From the NCBI RefSeq assembly GCF_011050055.1, contig NZ_DRGM01000211.1, forward strand, positions 1 through 64,000: a stretch of DNA of 64,000 nucleotides, given 5' to 3'. How positions within the stretch are numbered: the stretch's first letter is position 1; each line of letters starts with the position of its first letter. This DNA is from Pseudoalteromonas prydzensis. Its GTDB lineage: Bacteria; Pseudomonadota; Gammaproteobacteria; Enterobacterales; Alteromonadaceae. Position numbers and translations under genes: made by a program. The notes under the pieces were generated by a model. It saw nothing but the letters and a program-made list of their open reading frames with translations, was not told where the DNA came from and made no database searches. Below are positions 9,651-19,300 of the stretch, one piece after another.

Positions 9651-10412
9651 ATGATAAATAGAATAGGGAAACGTGCATTTGCCATTGTTTTTACAGTTTC
9701 ATTACTTGGTTTAGGTGCATGTTCGTCAGCACCTGATGAAGAAGATATCCAACGCGTTCCTAATAAGTCAGCGCAGGCATTGTATGAAGATGCTAAACAA
9801 ACGCTTGATTCAGGCTTATATGCGCGAGCAATAGAGCTGTTAAGTGCGATTGATTCGCGCTATCCATTTGGCCCTATGTCAAAACAAGTGCAAATGGACT
9901 TAGTTTATGCCCATTACCAAGCAGGTAATACTGAGCAAGCACTGGCAACCATTGATCGCTTTATCCGTTTAAACCCAAATCACAAAGATTTAGACTATAT
10001 GTACTACATGCGTGGTTTGGTAAATATTAAAGCCGATAAAAACGCCTTTCAGGAATACTTTGGCGTTGACCGCGCCGACCGCGATGCTAATCGTACCCGT
10101 GTTGCCTTTACTGATTTATCAACCTTAGTTAATCGCTTCCCTGACAGTGGCTATGCCCCTGAAGCAAAAAGACGGTTAGTTTGGTTGCTCAATAAAATGG
10201 CCCGTTACGAATTAAAAGTTGCTGATTATTACTATGAGCGTGAAGCTTATTTAGCAGCAGCAAATCGCGGTAAATACGTTGTTGAACATTATTCGCAAAG
10301 TAGTTATTTAGATCAAGCACTCGAAATGATGGAAAAAAGCTACAACAAGCTTGGTTTACCTGAATTAAGTGAACACGCTAAGCTGACTCGCGAGCAAAAT
10401 AAACGCAAGTAA
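9651..10412 (+). CDS. bamD: Outer membrane protein assembly factor BamD
   Basis: 253 residues. Signal peptide with lipobox LGAC (Cys24), so an outer-membrane lipoprotein facing the periplasm. The rest is tetratricopeptide repeats typical of BamD (SAQALYEDAKQTLDSGLYARAIELL, YPFGPMSKQVQMDLVYAHYQAGN). BamD is the second essential part of the Bam complex and binds BamA POTRA5 and substrate beta-signals. The gene is divergent from rluD, as in E. coli (yfiO), and ends in a strong terminator. Confidence 0.95.
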   Translation: MINRIGKRAFAIVFTVSLLGLGACSSAPDEEDIQRVPNKSAQALYEDAKQTLDSGLYARAIELLSAIDSRYPFGPMSKQVQMDLVYAHYQAGNTEQALATIDRFIRLNPNHKDLDYMYYMRGLVNIKADKNAFQEYFGVDRADRDANRTRVAFTDLSTLVNRFPDSGYAPEAKRRLVWLLNKMARYELKVADYYYEREAYLAAANRGKYVVEHYSQSSYLDQALEMMEKSYNKLGLPELSEHAKLTREQNKRK

Positions 10413-10425
10413 ATTCCAAATACAA

Positions 10426-10464
10426 AAAAAAGCGCTACTTATGATTTATAAGTAGCGCTTTTTT
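10426..10464. terminator. Bidirectional terminator between bamD and glnB
   Basis: A 17-bp perfect stem, A6-GCGCTACTTAT, loop GATTT, ATAAGTAGCGC-T6. It serves the convergent bamD (+) and glnB (-) genes. Confidence 0.93.
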
Positions 10465-10481
10465 AATGTCTGACTTTTAAA

Positions 10482-10829
<348 letters not shown>

Positions 10830-10931
10830 CTACTCTTATATTGCCAATTGGGTCGATTTTAGACAATCCTGCACTTCATAGCAAACAAAGCAATTGAATT
10901 ACGGTGATTTAATCGCCAGCAATGGTATGAT

Positions 10932-10948
10932 TGCTCCAATAGGAGCAA
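10932..10948 (+). promoter_or_regulatory. Inverted repeat upstream of the first pseudopilin gene
   Basis: The 18-base element TTGCTCC-AATA-GGAGCAA begins at 10931 and ends at 10948, some 68 bases before the pseudopilin start. It could be an operator or a leader hairpin. No T-run follows, so it is not a terminator for glnB, which in any case runs the other way. Confidence 0.3.
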
Positions 10949-11015
10949 CTACACTCAGGGTAAGTTGCTCAAAGTGCACTGTTTACTCAGTGCCAATCCA
11001 GTATTAGAGGTAAAC

Positions 11016-11561
11016 ATGAAAAAACAGCAACATGGTTTTACACTACTTGAGTTGATGGTCACCATTGCCATCGTTGGGATTATAGCCGCTATTGCTTTTT
11101 GGAATAGCAGCGACATGCTCGAAAATAATCGCGCTGAAAATTATTTACTGGAATTAAAACGAAACATCAACTTTGCGCGCGCCAAAGCAACCAGTACCGA
11201 TTCACTCATCGTGGTGTGCAGTGGTGATACAACCAGAATAGAAAATGACAGAAAAGTGACCTGTTTAGATAGTTGGAATGACGGCTCTGTCATCGTCTTT
11301 TATGATAGTAACAGTAATGGCATTCATAACCCACGTATAGGGGACAAAATACTCAGGGTGATGTCAGAAATACCCGACAATAGTCAATTTACGTTTACCG
11401 GTGATAATTCATTAATATTTGATGCCAGCGGTCGTGTCACCACAAACCCGGGCACATTTACCTATTGCCCTAATAAAGATAATGAAAACAATAAAGCAAT
11501 GGAAGTAAGTGTCTCTGGCACGGCTTTATACTACGGAGATACCACAAATACCTGTGACTAA
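11016..11561 (+). CDS. Type IV pilus minor pseudopilin, FimT/GspH family (copy 1)
   Basis: 181 residues from ATG 11016, chosen because AGAGG lies 5 bases upstream and because it gives a normal 7-residue leader, MKKQQHG^FTLLE; an upstream in-frame start at 10965 would give an unlikely 24-residue leader. The prepilin peptidase site is G7/F8, with Glu at mature position 5 and a hydrophobic N-terminal helix (VTIAIVGIIAAIAF). The globular part has the GspH/FimT layout with two Cys pairs (VVCSGD, VTCLDS, FTYCPN, NTCD). By analogy with FimU it caps or primes the pilus with PilV, W, X and PilY1. Whether it equals FimT or FimU cannot be decided here. Confidence 0.85.
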   Translation: MKKQQHGFTLLELMVTIAIVGIIAAIAFWNSSDMLENNRAENYLLELKRNINFARAKATSTDSLIVVCSGDTTRIENDRKVTCLDSWNDGSVIVFYDSNSNGIHNPRIGDKILRVMSEIPDNSQFTFTGDNSLIFDASGRVTTNPGTFTYCPNKDNENNKAMEVSVSGTALYYGDTTNTCD

Positions 11562-11635
11562 ATCCCAGTTAACAACTTGCAACTACACCTAGCTCAACTA
11601 CCATTAAAAGAAATACCACCAACGAGCTCTCACGG

Positions 11636-12172
11636 ATGAGAAAAACAACCCTATCTAACCCACACTCTGGTACGACACTTATCGAAATAATGGTGGTATT
11701 GAGCATCCTCGCTATCTTAGCTAACCTTGCTCTTTTTCATGTGCAGCCATTTTTTGCCCAAACTCGGCTAGAAAATTATAGTCACCTAATAAAAAGAACA
11801 CTGAGCTTAGCTCGTAATAACGCCATTTCTTTAAATAGCCAGATTACAGTATGTAGTTTAGCGTCATCGGTCTGCGATAACAGTCGTTGGCATCAAGGCC
11901 TCACTGTCTTTGTTGATAAAGATGAAGTAGGTGTATTTGGTGATAATGACACGGTCATTTTAGTTACAGAAGCAATCAATGAATCTGATATGCTTACTTA
12001 CCCACGTGACGCAGTGACATATCGACCTGACGGTACGCCAAGGGGATTTGATAATGGCACGTTTGTGTATTGCGCTGAATATAAATCAGCTGAACTAGCT
12101 GGTATTGCAATTTCAGTCAGTACGACAGGAAAAACAACTTTAAAAGACACAGATGAGTGTCAAACTAACTAG
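11636..12172 (+). CDS. Type IV pilus minor pseudopilin, FimT/GspH family (copy 2)
   Basis: 178 residues. Leader of 12 residues ending at SG^TTLIEIMVVLSILAILANLALF. Glu is at mature position 5 as required, but the residue after the cleavage site is Thr instead of the usual Phe or Met, which is unusual. Four Cys in the globular part (VCSLASSVCD, YCAEYKS, ECQTN) are spaced like those of copy 1, and the layout VTYRPDGTPRGFDNGTFVYC matches the C-terminal GspH/FimT pattern. It is 74 bases downstream of copy 1, so probably in one operon. It ends 16 bases from the convergent pilE. The ribosome binding site is weak. Confidence 0.82.
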   Translation: MRKTTLSNPHSGTTLIEIMVVLSILAILANLALFHVQPFFAQTRLENYSHLIKRTLSLARNNAISLNSQITVCSLASSVCDNSRWHQGLTVFVDKDEVGVFGDNDTVILVTEAINESDMLTYPRDAVTYRPDGTPRGFDNGTFVYCAEYKSAELAGIAISVSTTGKTTLKDTDECQTN

Positions 12173-12188
12173 TTTGAGTTCTGATTAA

Positions 12189-12614
12189 CTATTTACCCCA
12201 ACATTTACTTGCATCGGCATTACCTTTAGCGGTTTTAAGTCCAGCATCATCAATAGTAAATGAAGTACAGTCATCATCTTGTAAAACAGGACCTGCGACC
12301 GGCGTGGCTGTTATTTCAAATGTACCCGCATCATTATCAACAATGACTGCAAGCGTGTAAAAGCCATGCTCGGTTGGTGATACTACATTTAGATTCGCTA
12401 AATCACTTGTATAAACACGATTATCAACAAAAAACTGTTCTTGTCTATTAGCCGCATCAAGTAAAGCTGTAATGGCTTCTGTACGAGCTGTCCGTTTCAC
12501 ATGCTCAAAATAGCTTGGCAAAGCGATTGAAGCAATGATGCCTAATATTGCTACCGTGATCATTAACTCTATCAGGGTGAAACCATTTTTATCTGCTTTT
12601 ATCATACGCGCCAT
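12189..12614 (-). CDS. pilE: Type IV pilin PilE-like minor pilin
   Basis: 141 residues. Leader MARMIKADKNG^FTLIELMITVAILGIIASIALPSY, with the prepilin peptidase site at G11/F12 and Glu5 of the mature protein. The globular part carries the short YxxxLxxL-like region of PilE minor pilins, and Cys residues in DDDCTSF and ASKCWGK could form the C-terminal disulfide (D-region) loop. It is the last gene of the pilV-W-X-Y1-Y1-E operon, the same terminal position as in Pseudomonas aeruginosa. The start could also be Met4. The major pilin PilA is not in this window. Confidence 0.88.
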   Translation of the reverse strand: MARMIKADKNGFTLIELMITVAILGIIASIALPSYFEHVKRTARTEAITALLDAANRQEQFFVDNRVYTSDLANLNVVSPTEHGFYTLAVIVDNDAGTFEITATPVAGPVLQDDDCTSFTIDDAGLKTAKGNADASKCWGK

Positions 12615-12703
12615 CTACATCTCACTTTATATCTAGGTTGGTCATAGCAATGGCCGCTATCACGTTTATTCACTATCATAGGTCCGTACGCTATTGAATG
12701 CAA

Positions 12704-15700
12704 TTATTGAGAAATTATATCTTGCCTATAAACATAAGTTTGCTGCACTTTAAGGCCAAAAACTTGTCCTGCTGCGTTATTTACTAATTTTATTTGCCCA
12801 TTCTCATCAACACTAAGTTCAGGCCCTAATAGCTCTTGAGGTATAAACGCTTTGCTCGGCTGTGATTCACTTTGCCCTTGGCTGGTATTTAGCCATGGCC
12901 CGAGGAGCAAGAACTGACTTTTCTTGACTGTTGGTTCCATGGTGTCGTCACAGAGTTGATCATTATTTTCATCTACACATTGCTCAATCGAACCAAAGTA
13001 GAGCTGCGGTGTATCAGGTATTTCCTGGTGAGTTAAGTAAGCCAACTGCTCATAAACTTTAGTACCGTAATGTAAATGAAACGCGTACATAGCCCCTTGG
13101 CCGCTGCTATTTACACATTGTTGAGCAGTGCTAGCAGCAGCGGGGGTATAGCTGGTGAAATACGCAATCCCGCCTACCACCGTTGCCGCAGCCAAAGACT
13201 TCTCACCTAAACCAGGTAAGTTATAATACCAGCCTTTAAAACTGCCCAGTTCCATCTCAAGTTGATTAAACGCATCAACATCATTGAGCTTAGTCGAAAA
13301 AGGATCAGAGCTGATATCCATTAAATCATCAACTTTGATAGGATCAGGTAAACCATTGATAAATTTACCCGTTACAGTATTTATATCTCGGATCATATAA
13401 AGTTGGTCTTGGGTGCTTGTAGCTGTTGCTGCAGCACGGTCACCACTGCCTATTAATATTGCATCGAAGGGCGTACTTTCACGTACGTTAAGCATTTTTC
13501 CATTATAAAACACACTGCTAAGTCGGCTAAATGAGGTTCTGGCAATCATAGCTTGAGTTAAAAAGCGTCGATCTTGGTTCACTCCATTGCCACCCAACTC
13601 CGCTAGTTTAAAATGTGTCCAAAAAGACGCTTCAGGCATATCTACACGCCACACATTCCCTCCGGTATCGGCAACATAAAGGCGGTCAATATAACCGTCG
13701 TAGTTTGCATCAAAAATAGCCACATCGCCGGCAATGCTATCAACACCTTTAAAGCCATTCTCAGGTGTTAATGACCACACTTTTTCACCCGTGCTCGCAT
13801 CAACAATATAGATCCCTCGCCCTTGGCTATCTGAGTTTGAATATTCTTTATCTTTATTTGTGTCGTAACCGGCTGCAAAAATCAGTACTGGTTTATTTTC
13901 AAATCCGGCTAACTTAATATAAGTTACAATCGGCTTTGACCATGTTTGGCCTAATTCTTTAAAAGTAGCACTACCGCCTTGGATCGGGTTACTCCAAAGT
14001 AGTTTAGGTGAATTAGGTTTGGAGATATCAAGTCCATAATAATTTCGCCCACCTCGACGCAGTCCAAAGAATGCCCAGACTCTGTCTCCCTCATTAATAA
14101 TGCCATTACTGTTTTTGTCATCAATAAATAAGCTAATAGGGCCATCAACGCCATAAATTTTGCTGTTCGCTTGATTCTCTCTCAGAGGCTTAAGAATGTG
14201 ATAGAGGCTACGAGGAATGAATGCCCAACTTTCTGATAGAGTACCGTCTTTATCTTGAAACATATGCAAAAAGCCGGCATTTGTACCAATCAGGATCCTT
14301 ACATCACCATTGCCATAATCAACAGCGACTGGTTTTGAATGGAGAGGATCACCAAAAATATTAGCGCGAGTTTCAACTCGGTCATTGTTATTGTTTTCAT
14401 CATCAATATCAATGCCCCTCGCCCAGTTAATTGTCGCCTCAACTTGCGCTGGTGATTCATTAAATAGCTCATCAAGATCATCTAATTGACCTTGTAATGT
14501 GGAATATGTAAAAGGCAGTAAACCTGCAGGAGAATCTGTGTAAATAGCTCTTGGTATAAATTGTGACAACCAATAATTGACTCCCCCAGCTTGTAGCTGA
14601 GCACCATCATTGGGTTGTGACGTTGGCAGCCAAAAAGTGCGGCTAGCTTGGCTTATTTTCCCCTCGGCATCCAAAGCACTCTTCCCTGTGGCATCGATAA
14701 TTTGTGCGCCAGACACTTGCAGCTTCTTAAGATTACCTTGCCAACGAGGCCCAAGATCGGGTTTAAACATGGTTAAATAAATACTATCTAGATGGCGAGT
14801 TCTATCCGCGCTATTTGCGACAAGCGCAGGAGAAGTAAAACTAGCATCCACGTTGCGAACTGTTTTCATAGTCGCTACTAAAGCACCGTTTAGATCATCA
14901 ATAGATTCCGCTAAAAAATATTGCCCACCTCCTTGTCTTGCAGTTTCAATTAATACTTGCTGCGCATAAACTGGCATACCAAACCCAAACCCTACAATAT
15001 GTACATTGACTGTATCTATCGCGGTTGTTTCTGGATACGCATCGTAATTATCAATTCCTTGACCATGTAGAAGTTTAGCCACTGTCGGTAAGTAGGTATT
15101 GTTAAATTTTACAGCAGAATAACCATACATGGTTTGGTGCAGCTGTTTGATATCATTTTCACGGCTATTTTCTAATAACGGAAGGCTTTCTGTCAGTGAC
15201 ATTCCATCAGTGATCAAGACAACATTAACCCGACTTTCGCAGCGTATTGCTGAATCGCTCAGTAATTTAAAAGGCGAAATATATTGCCCTTGCTTTTGAA
15301 TTCGAATATCGATTAGATTTAACAAATTTAGATGATCATACCCTACTTGTTGGCCATGCAAGTAAAGCAAGGCTTCATGTAGCATTTCTGTAGCCGGACT
15401 TAGGTTAACTAAGGACAGTAATCCCCAATCATCGATAGTAGCGATAATGTCACTATGATCCGAGCCAAACCCATGAGCGACATAACCGCCTGTAGAGCCT
15501 AATAGCCCCCCTAAATTAAGTATGTTACTTAAATCTAAATTTAGCGGTCCGTTGGATTTTATGAGTGCAAAATCAACATCTGGATTTTCACTGATCAGCT
15601 TCTTCATCGCTTTTTTTGCCGCGGAGAGTCGTGTCTCAGGGCATAACTTAATTAAACCTAAGAGCCCTTTACATTGCTTATTACTATTAATAGATAAAGC

Positions 15701-15865
15701 CATACTGAGTGAGTTATCAAACACTAATAACACCCGTGGTTTATCATTACTCTCTAACTGATAAAGTTCGATATCATCGGCAATACAAAATTGACTGATA
15801 AAAAACAGTAAAGTGCCTAATAGAAGCCTTGTAACTCCATGAGTGAACTGAGACATAGCGACCAC
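12704..15865 (-). CDS. pilY1: PilY1-type pilus tip adhesin, second copy
   Basis: 1053 residues with signal peptide (cleavage near SQFCIADD). Residues ~40-330 form a von Willebrand A-like domain with a MIDAS motif DNSLS (FDNSLSMALS) and further acidic positions. The C-terminal half is the PilY1 beta-propeller, with GNGDVRILIGTNAGFLHMF and Asp-rich calcium loops (DDKNSNGIINEGD, DANYDGYIDRLYVAD). PilY1 sits at the pilus tip or outer membrane and supports pilus assembly, adhesion and, in Pseudomonas, surface sensing. The propeller is closely similar to that of the neighbouring copy, the VWA part much less. It is preceded by a 504-base gap and followed 89 bases later by pilE. A GGGG run 9 bases before the ATG is the likely ribosome binding site. 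Confidence 0.9.
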   Translation of the reverse strand: MVAMSQFTHGVTRLLLGTLLFFISQFCIADDIELYQLESNDKPRVLLVFDNSLSMALSINSNKQCKGLLGLIKLCPETRLSAAKKAMKKLISENPDVDFALIKSNGPLNLDLSNILNLGGLLGSTGGYVAHGFGSDHSDIIATIDDWGLLSLVNLSPATEMLHEALLYLHGQQVGYDHLNLLNLIDIRIQKQGQYISPFKLLSDSAIRCESRVNVVLITDGMSLTESLPLLENSRENDIKQLHQTMYGYSAVKFNNTYLPTVAKLLHGQGIDNYDAYPETTAIDTVNVHIVGFGFGMPVYAQQVLIETARQGGGQYFLAESIDDLNGALVATMKTVRNVDASFTSPALVANSADRTRHLDSIYLTMFKPDLGPRWQGNLKKLQVSGAQIIDATGKSALDAEGKISQASRTFWLPTSQPNDGAQLQAGGVNYWLSQFIPRAIYTDSPAGLLPFTYSTLQGQLDDLDELFNESPAQVEATINWARGIDIDDENNNNDRVETRANIFGDPLHSKPVAVDYGNGDVRILIGTNAGFLHMFQDKDGTLSESWAFIPRSLYHILKPLRENQANSKIYGVDGPISLFIDDKNSNGIINEGDRVWAFFGLRRGGRNYYGLDISKPNSPKLLWSNPIQGGSATFKELGQTWSKPIVTYIKLAGFENKPVLIFAAGYDTNKDKEYSNSDSQGRGIYIVDASTGEKVWSLTPENGFKGVDSIAGDVAIFDANYDGYIDRLYVADTGGNVWRVDMPEASFWTHFKLAELGGNGVNQDRRFLTQAMIARTSFSRLSSVFYNGKMLNVRESTPFDAILIGSGDRAAATATSTQDQLYMIRDINTVTGKFINGLPDPIKVDDLMDISSDPFSTKLNDVDAFNQLEMELGSFKGWYYNLPGLGEKSLAAATVVGGIAYFTSYTPAAASTAQQCVNSSGQGAMYAFHLHYGTKVYEQLAYLTHQEIPDTPQLYFGSIEQCVDENNDQLCDDTMEPTVKKSQFLLLGPWLNTSQGQSESQPSKAFIPQELLGPELSVDENGQIKLVNNAAGQVFGLKVQQTYVYRQDIISQ

Positions 15866-16369
15866 CCCCTATCCATGTGAGAATCTGTTAGATATAAAAA
15901 CCCATACAGAAGACGGCCTAATATTCTTAATGAGTACTACTTTAGTACAGCATAAATTCTAGCTTTAACAAGATAAATAGTGACTGCATTGTATAAAAAA
16001 CAATCAAACCCATACTTTTTAACTACATCTAATTGATTGGATTAAAGTATTAGGGCGGCACCTGAAGCAATGTTTTTATATTAAAATTTTTACTAATAAA
16101 GTAGTAATAGATATGATCTGTGCCATCCATTGAGCAAAAGTAACACGAAGGGCACAGCTTTTTATAGAGAAGCTGCGCTCTATAACGAGGGTATGTTGGC
16201 CTTTCAGGGTTAAAACTTGGCCATCTAGGGGTGATTTAATCGCAGTTTGAGGTTTGTAACCTAGTGGACTAGGTTAAAAGACCGAGTAAAACCACCGCAG
16301 CATGCTTTCGCTCCTTACCTACATCCATGCAGGTAAGAGTCAAACGTTTCTAGACGGATCAGCTAACCA
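15866..16369 (-). repeat. 504-base hairpin-rich gap between the two pilY1 genes
   Basis: No gene-size open frame. The segment nearest the first pilY1 (about 16160-16340) has three short perfect or near-perfect inverted repeats. They are TTATAGAG/CTCTATAA at 16162-16185, AACCTAGT-GG-ACTAGGTT at 16258-16275, and TTACCT...AGGTAA at 16315-16336 (with CATCCATG inside). It does not match the c-di-GMP (GEMM) riboswitch pattern I know. It looks like a structured leader of the second pilY1 or a dispersed intergenic repeat unit. The rest, next to the second pilY1, is AT-rich and may hold its promoter. Confidence 0.45.
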
Positions 16370-19300
16370 TCATTTTCGATTATCATTCACTTCACGCTTA
16401 TAAATAAACGTTTGTTGGGTTTTAAAACCAAAGCCAATTGGTACGGCATCACTAACAAGTTTAATTTTGCCATCCTTGTCAAACGCAATACCTGGCCCAA
16501 GGATCTCTTTTGGTACAAATGGGTTTTTCGCGCTCAACTCTTTTTCCGTTTCTTTAGTTTTCTTAATACCGGGCCCGAGTAATAAAAACTGGCTTTGCTC
16601 ATCACATTCATCCTCATCACAGGCTTCGGTACTGCCAAAATAAAGTTGTGGTGTATCCGGCACATCATTGCTCGTCACATAGCGTAATTGATTATACACT
16701 TTGCTGCCGTAATGTAGATGAAACGCATATAACCCACCACTTCCGCCACTTAAAGAGCATTGATTAATCGTGGCATCTTCTGAAGCAGGTGTAAAACTAG
16801 TATAGTATGCAACCCCACCCACTACAGTTGCAGCTGCGAGTGATTTCTCTCCACTACCGGGTAGATCATAATACCAACCATTGGCTTTACTCAGCGTCAC
16901 CTCAGCTTTGGTAAACTCATCTATATCATCAAGTGCATTTGCAAAAGGATCATTATTAACATTCATTAAATCACTTGCTGTAATTGCCGCTGGTATGTCA
17001 GTGCCTTGAAATGACTTAGTCACAGTATTGATATCACGGATCATATAAAGTTGATCTTGTACGCCCGTCAATGTTGGTTTTGGCCTGTTACCACTTCCTA
17101 TTAATACCGCATCAAAAGGAGTGTCTTGACGAGTTATCGTTGTTTGGTTATTGGCTGTAGTACTGGTTACTTTACTAAACATTGTACGTGCTACTATAGG
17201 CTTATAAAAAAAGCGTCTATCTTGGCTAGCTAAAGTGCCACCCAACTTTGCTAATTCAAAGTGAGTCCAGGGATTTTTACCATCTGTAGGGCTTGAACCA
17301 GGCATGTCTATTCGCCACACACTGCCTGCAGTATCTGTCGCGTATAAGCGGTCTATATAACCATCATAATCTGAATCAAGTATCGAAACAGTTGCCGCAA
17401 TACTGTGTTTTCCTTTAAAACCTGTGTTAGGTGTTAATTCCCACACCAATTCACCATTTGACGCATTTACAATGTATAAACCGCGTCCTTTACTATCATT
17501 ACTAAGCGAAACATTGTCTTTATTGGTGTCAAAGCCAGCACCAAAAATCAGCACAGGATCTTCTCTTCCCTTAATGTATGACACTGTAGGAGCAGACCAA
17601 GTTTGCGCTAACTCTTTATAAACTCCGCTACCACCTTGTATTGTCCACATTAATTTCGGCGCATCAGGGTTAGTAATATCTAAAGCGTAATACTGATTAC
17701 CACCACGGCGCATACCAAAGAATGCCCATACTCGATCACCCGCTTCAACAATCCCATCTCGGTCTGCATCATCAAAAAACACCGTTATTGGGCCATCAAC
17801 ACCATACACTTTGCTATCAGCCTGGTTTTCACGCAAAGGTGTTAAAATTTTATATAAGCTGCTTGGAATAAATGACCAAGTTTCACTGACAGCATCACCT
17901 TTATCTCGAAACATATGCAAAAATCCAGCATTAGTGCCAATTAAGATGCGTACGTCATCATTCCCATAATCAACAGTGACTGGTTTTGAGTGTAATGGGT
18001 CACCGAATATGTCTGTACGTTGATCACGACGAGAACCATTGCCGTTTTCATCATCTACATCAACCCCTCTGGCCCAGTCAATTGTTGAACCGACACTGTC
18101 TTTATCAGTGCCGAAGCTAGTAGCTAGATTAGTAAGACTCCCTAATGCAGTCTGCAAAATTGAGCTTTTAAATTCAATCAATCCCCCTTTAGGGGAATCC
18201 GTGTAAACTGTTCGTTCAGCTAAATGGGTAAGGTGTAAATTAACCCCCCCATTTTCCACCGAGTTACCATCTGCAGCTGTGTTGGCGGGTAACCAAAAGG
18301 TATGTGCTGTTGATTTAATCAACCCATCATCGTTGAGTGCAGGATTACTTTTTGCGTCAACAATCTCTGTACCAGACACTTTTAATTTTTTTAAATTTCC
18401 TCGCCAACGAGCACCCGTTTCAGGATAGAACATGGCATAGTAAATTGATTCACGACTACGTGTTTGATCGACATTATTGCTCGCTATAGAAGGTGAGGTA
18501 AACGTATCATTCACTTCCCGAATATTTGTGATGAACTTTTTAAATGCAGCGGATAACTGCTCTGCGGTATCAGCATGTTGATATTGACCACCACCAAGTT
18601 TAGCCGCTTCTTCTAGCAGCCCTTTACCAGCACTACTCATCCCTGAACCAAAGCCGATTGTATAAACACGACCGGTTTCATGGATATCAGGAGTTTGCGG
18701 GTATAAATCCACAACAACTTCTTCGATATCTGCTTTCTTGTTGGCTTCTACACCATGAATTACTTTAGCGAGTTTATGAAGATAATTACTATATAGATAA
18801 TCGCCACTTGAAAGTGAACGACCAAAATATTTTTTGTATGCAGCACTTATATCATTATCACTGTCGTTATCATTGCCTGGAGATGGGTCACCATCAGTCA
18901 TATAAATTATATTAACTGAGTTATCACACCGCTTAGCTTCGGCGACACTATCAGCAAAAGGGGAAATATAAGTGTAACTATATACATTTTCCCATTCCCG
19001 ACAACGGCCCCATCGCCACCGTCGGCACTCTTCACGAATAAAAATTTTATTTTCAACATTTGTATCTCTACTACTCTCGCTGACATTTAGCGCATAGTGC
19101 AAGCTTTGTCCTGTTATATATAAATAAGCTTCCCAAAGTGTTTCAGCTAAAGGGGTTCCACCGTCAGCAGGAAGATTATTTATAGATGTTTTTATAGCGG
19201 CATGAGAGCTACCGATCCCATTTAATATATAACCGCCATCAGTGCTGTTATAACGCATTAGACCAAAGTCAATATCATCATTTTCATCAATTAGCTGACC

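Noticed and set aside
15866-16369. c-di-GMP (GEMM) riboswitch in front of the second pilY1
   Set aside because: The region is hairpin-rich and precedes a pilus gene, where such riboswitches occur. But I could not find the conserved pieces of GEMM (the CACGCACAGGGCAAACC-like core, the GAAA tetraloop stem and the tetraloop receptor) in order on the minus strand.
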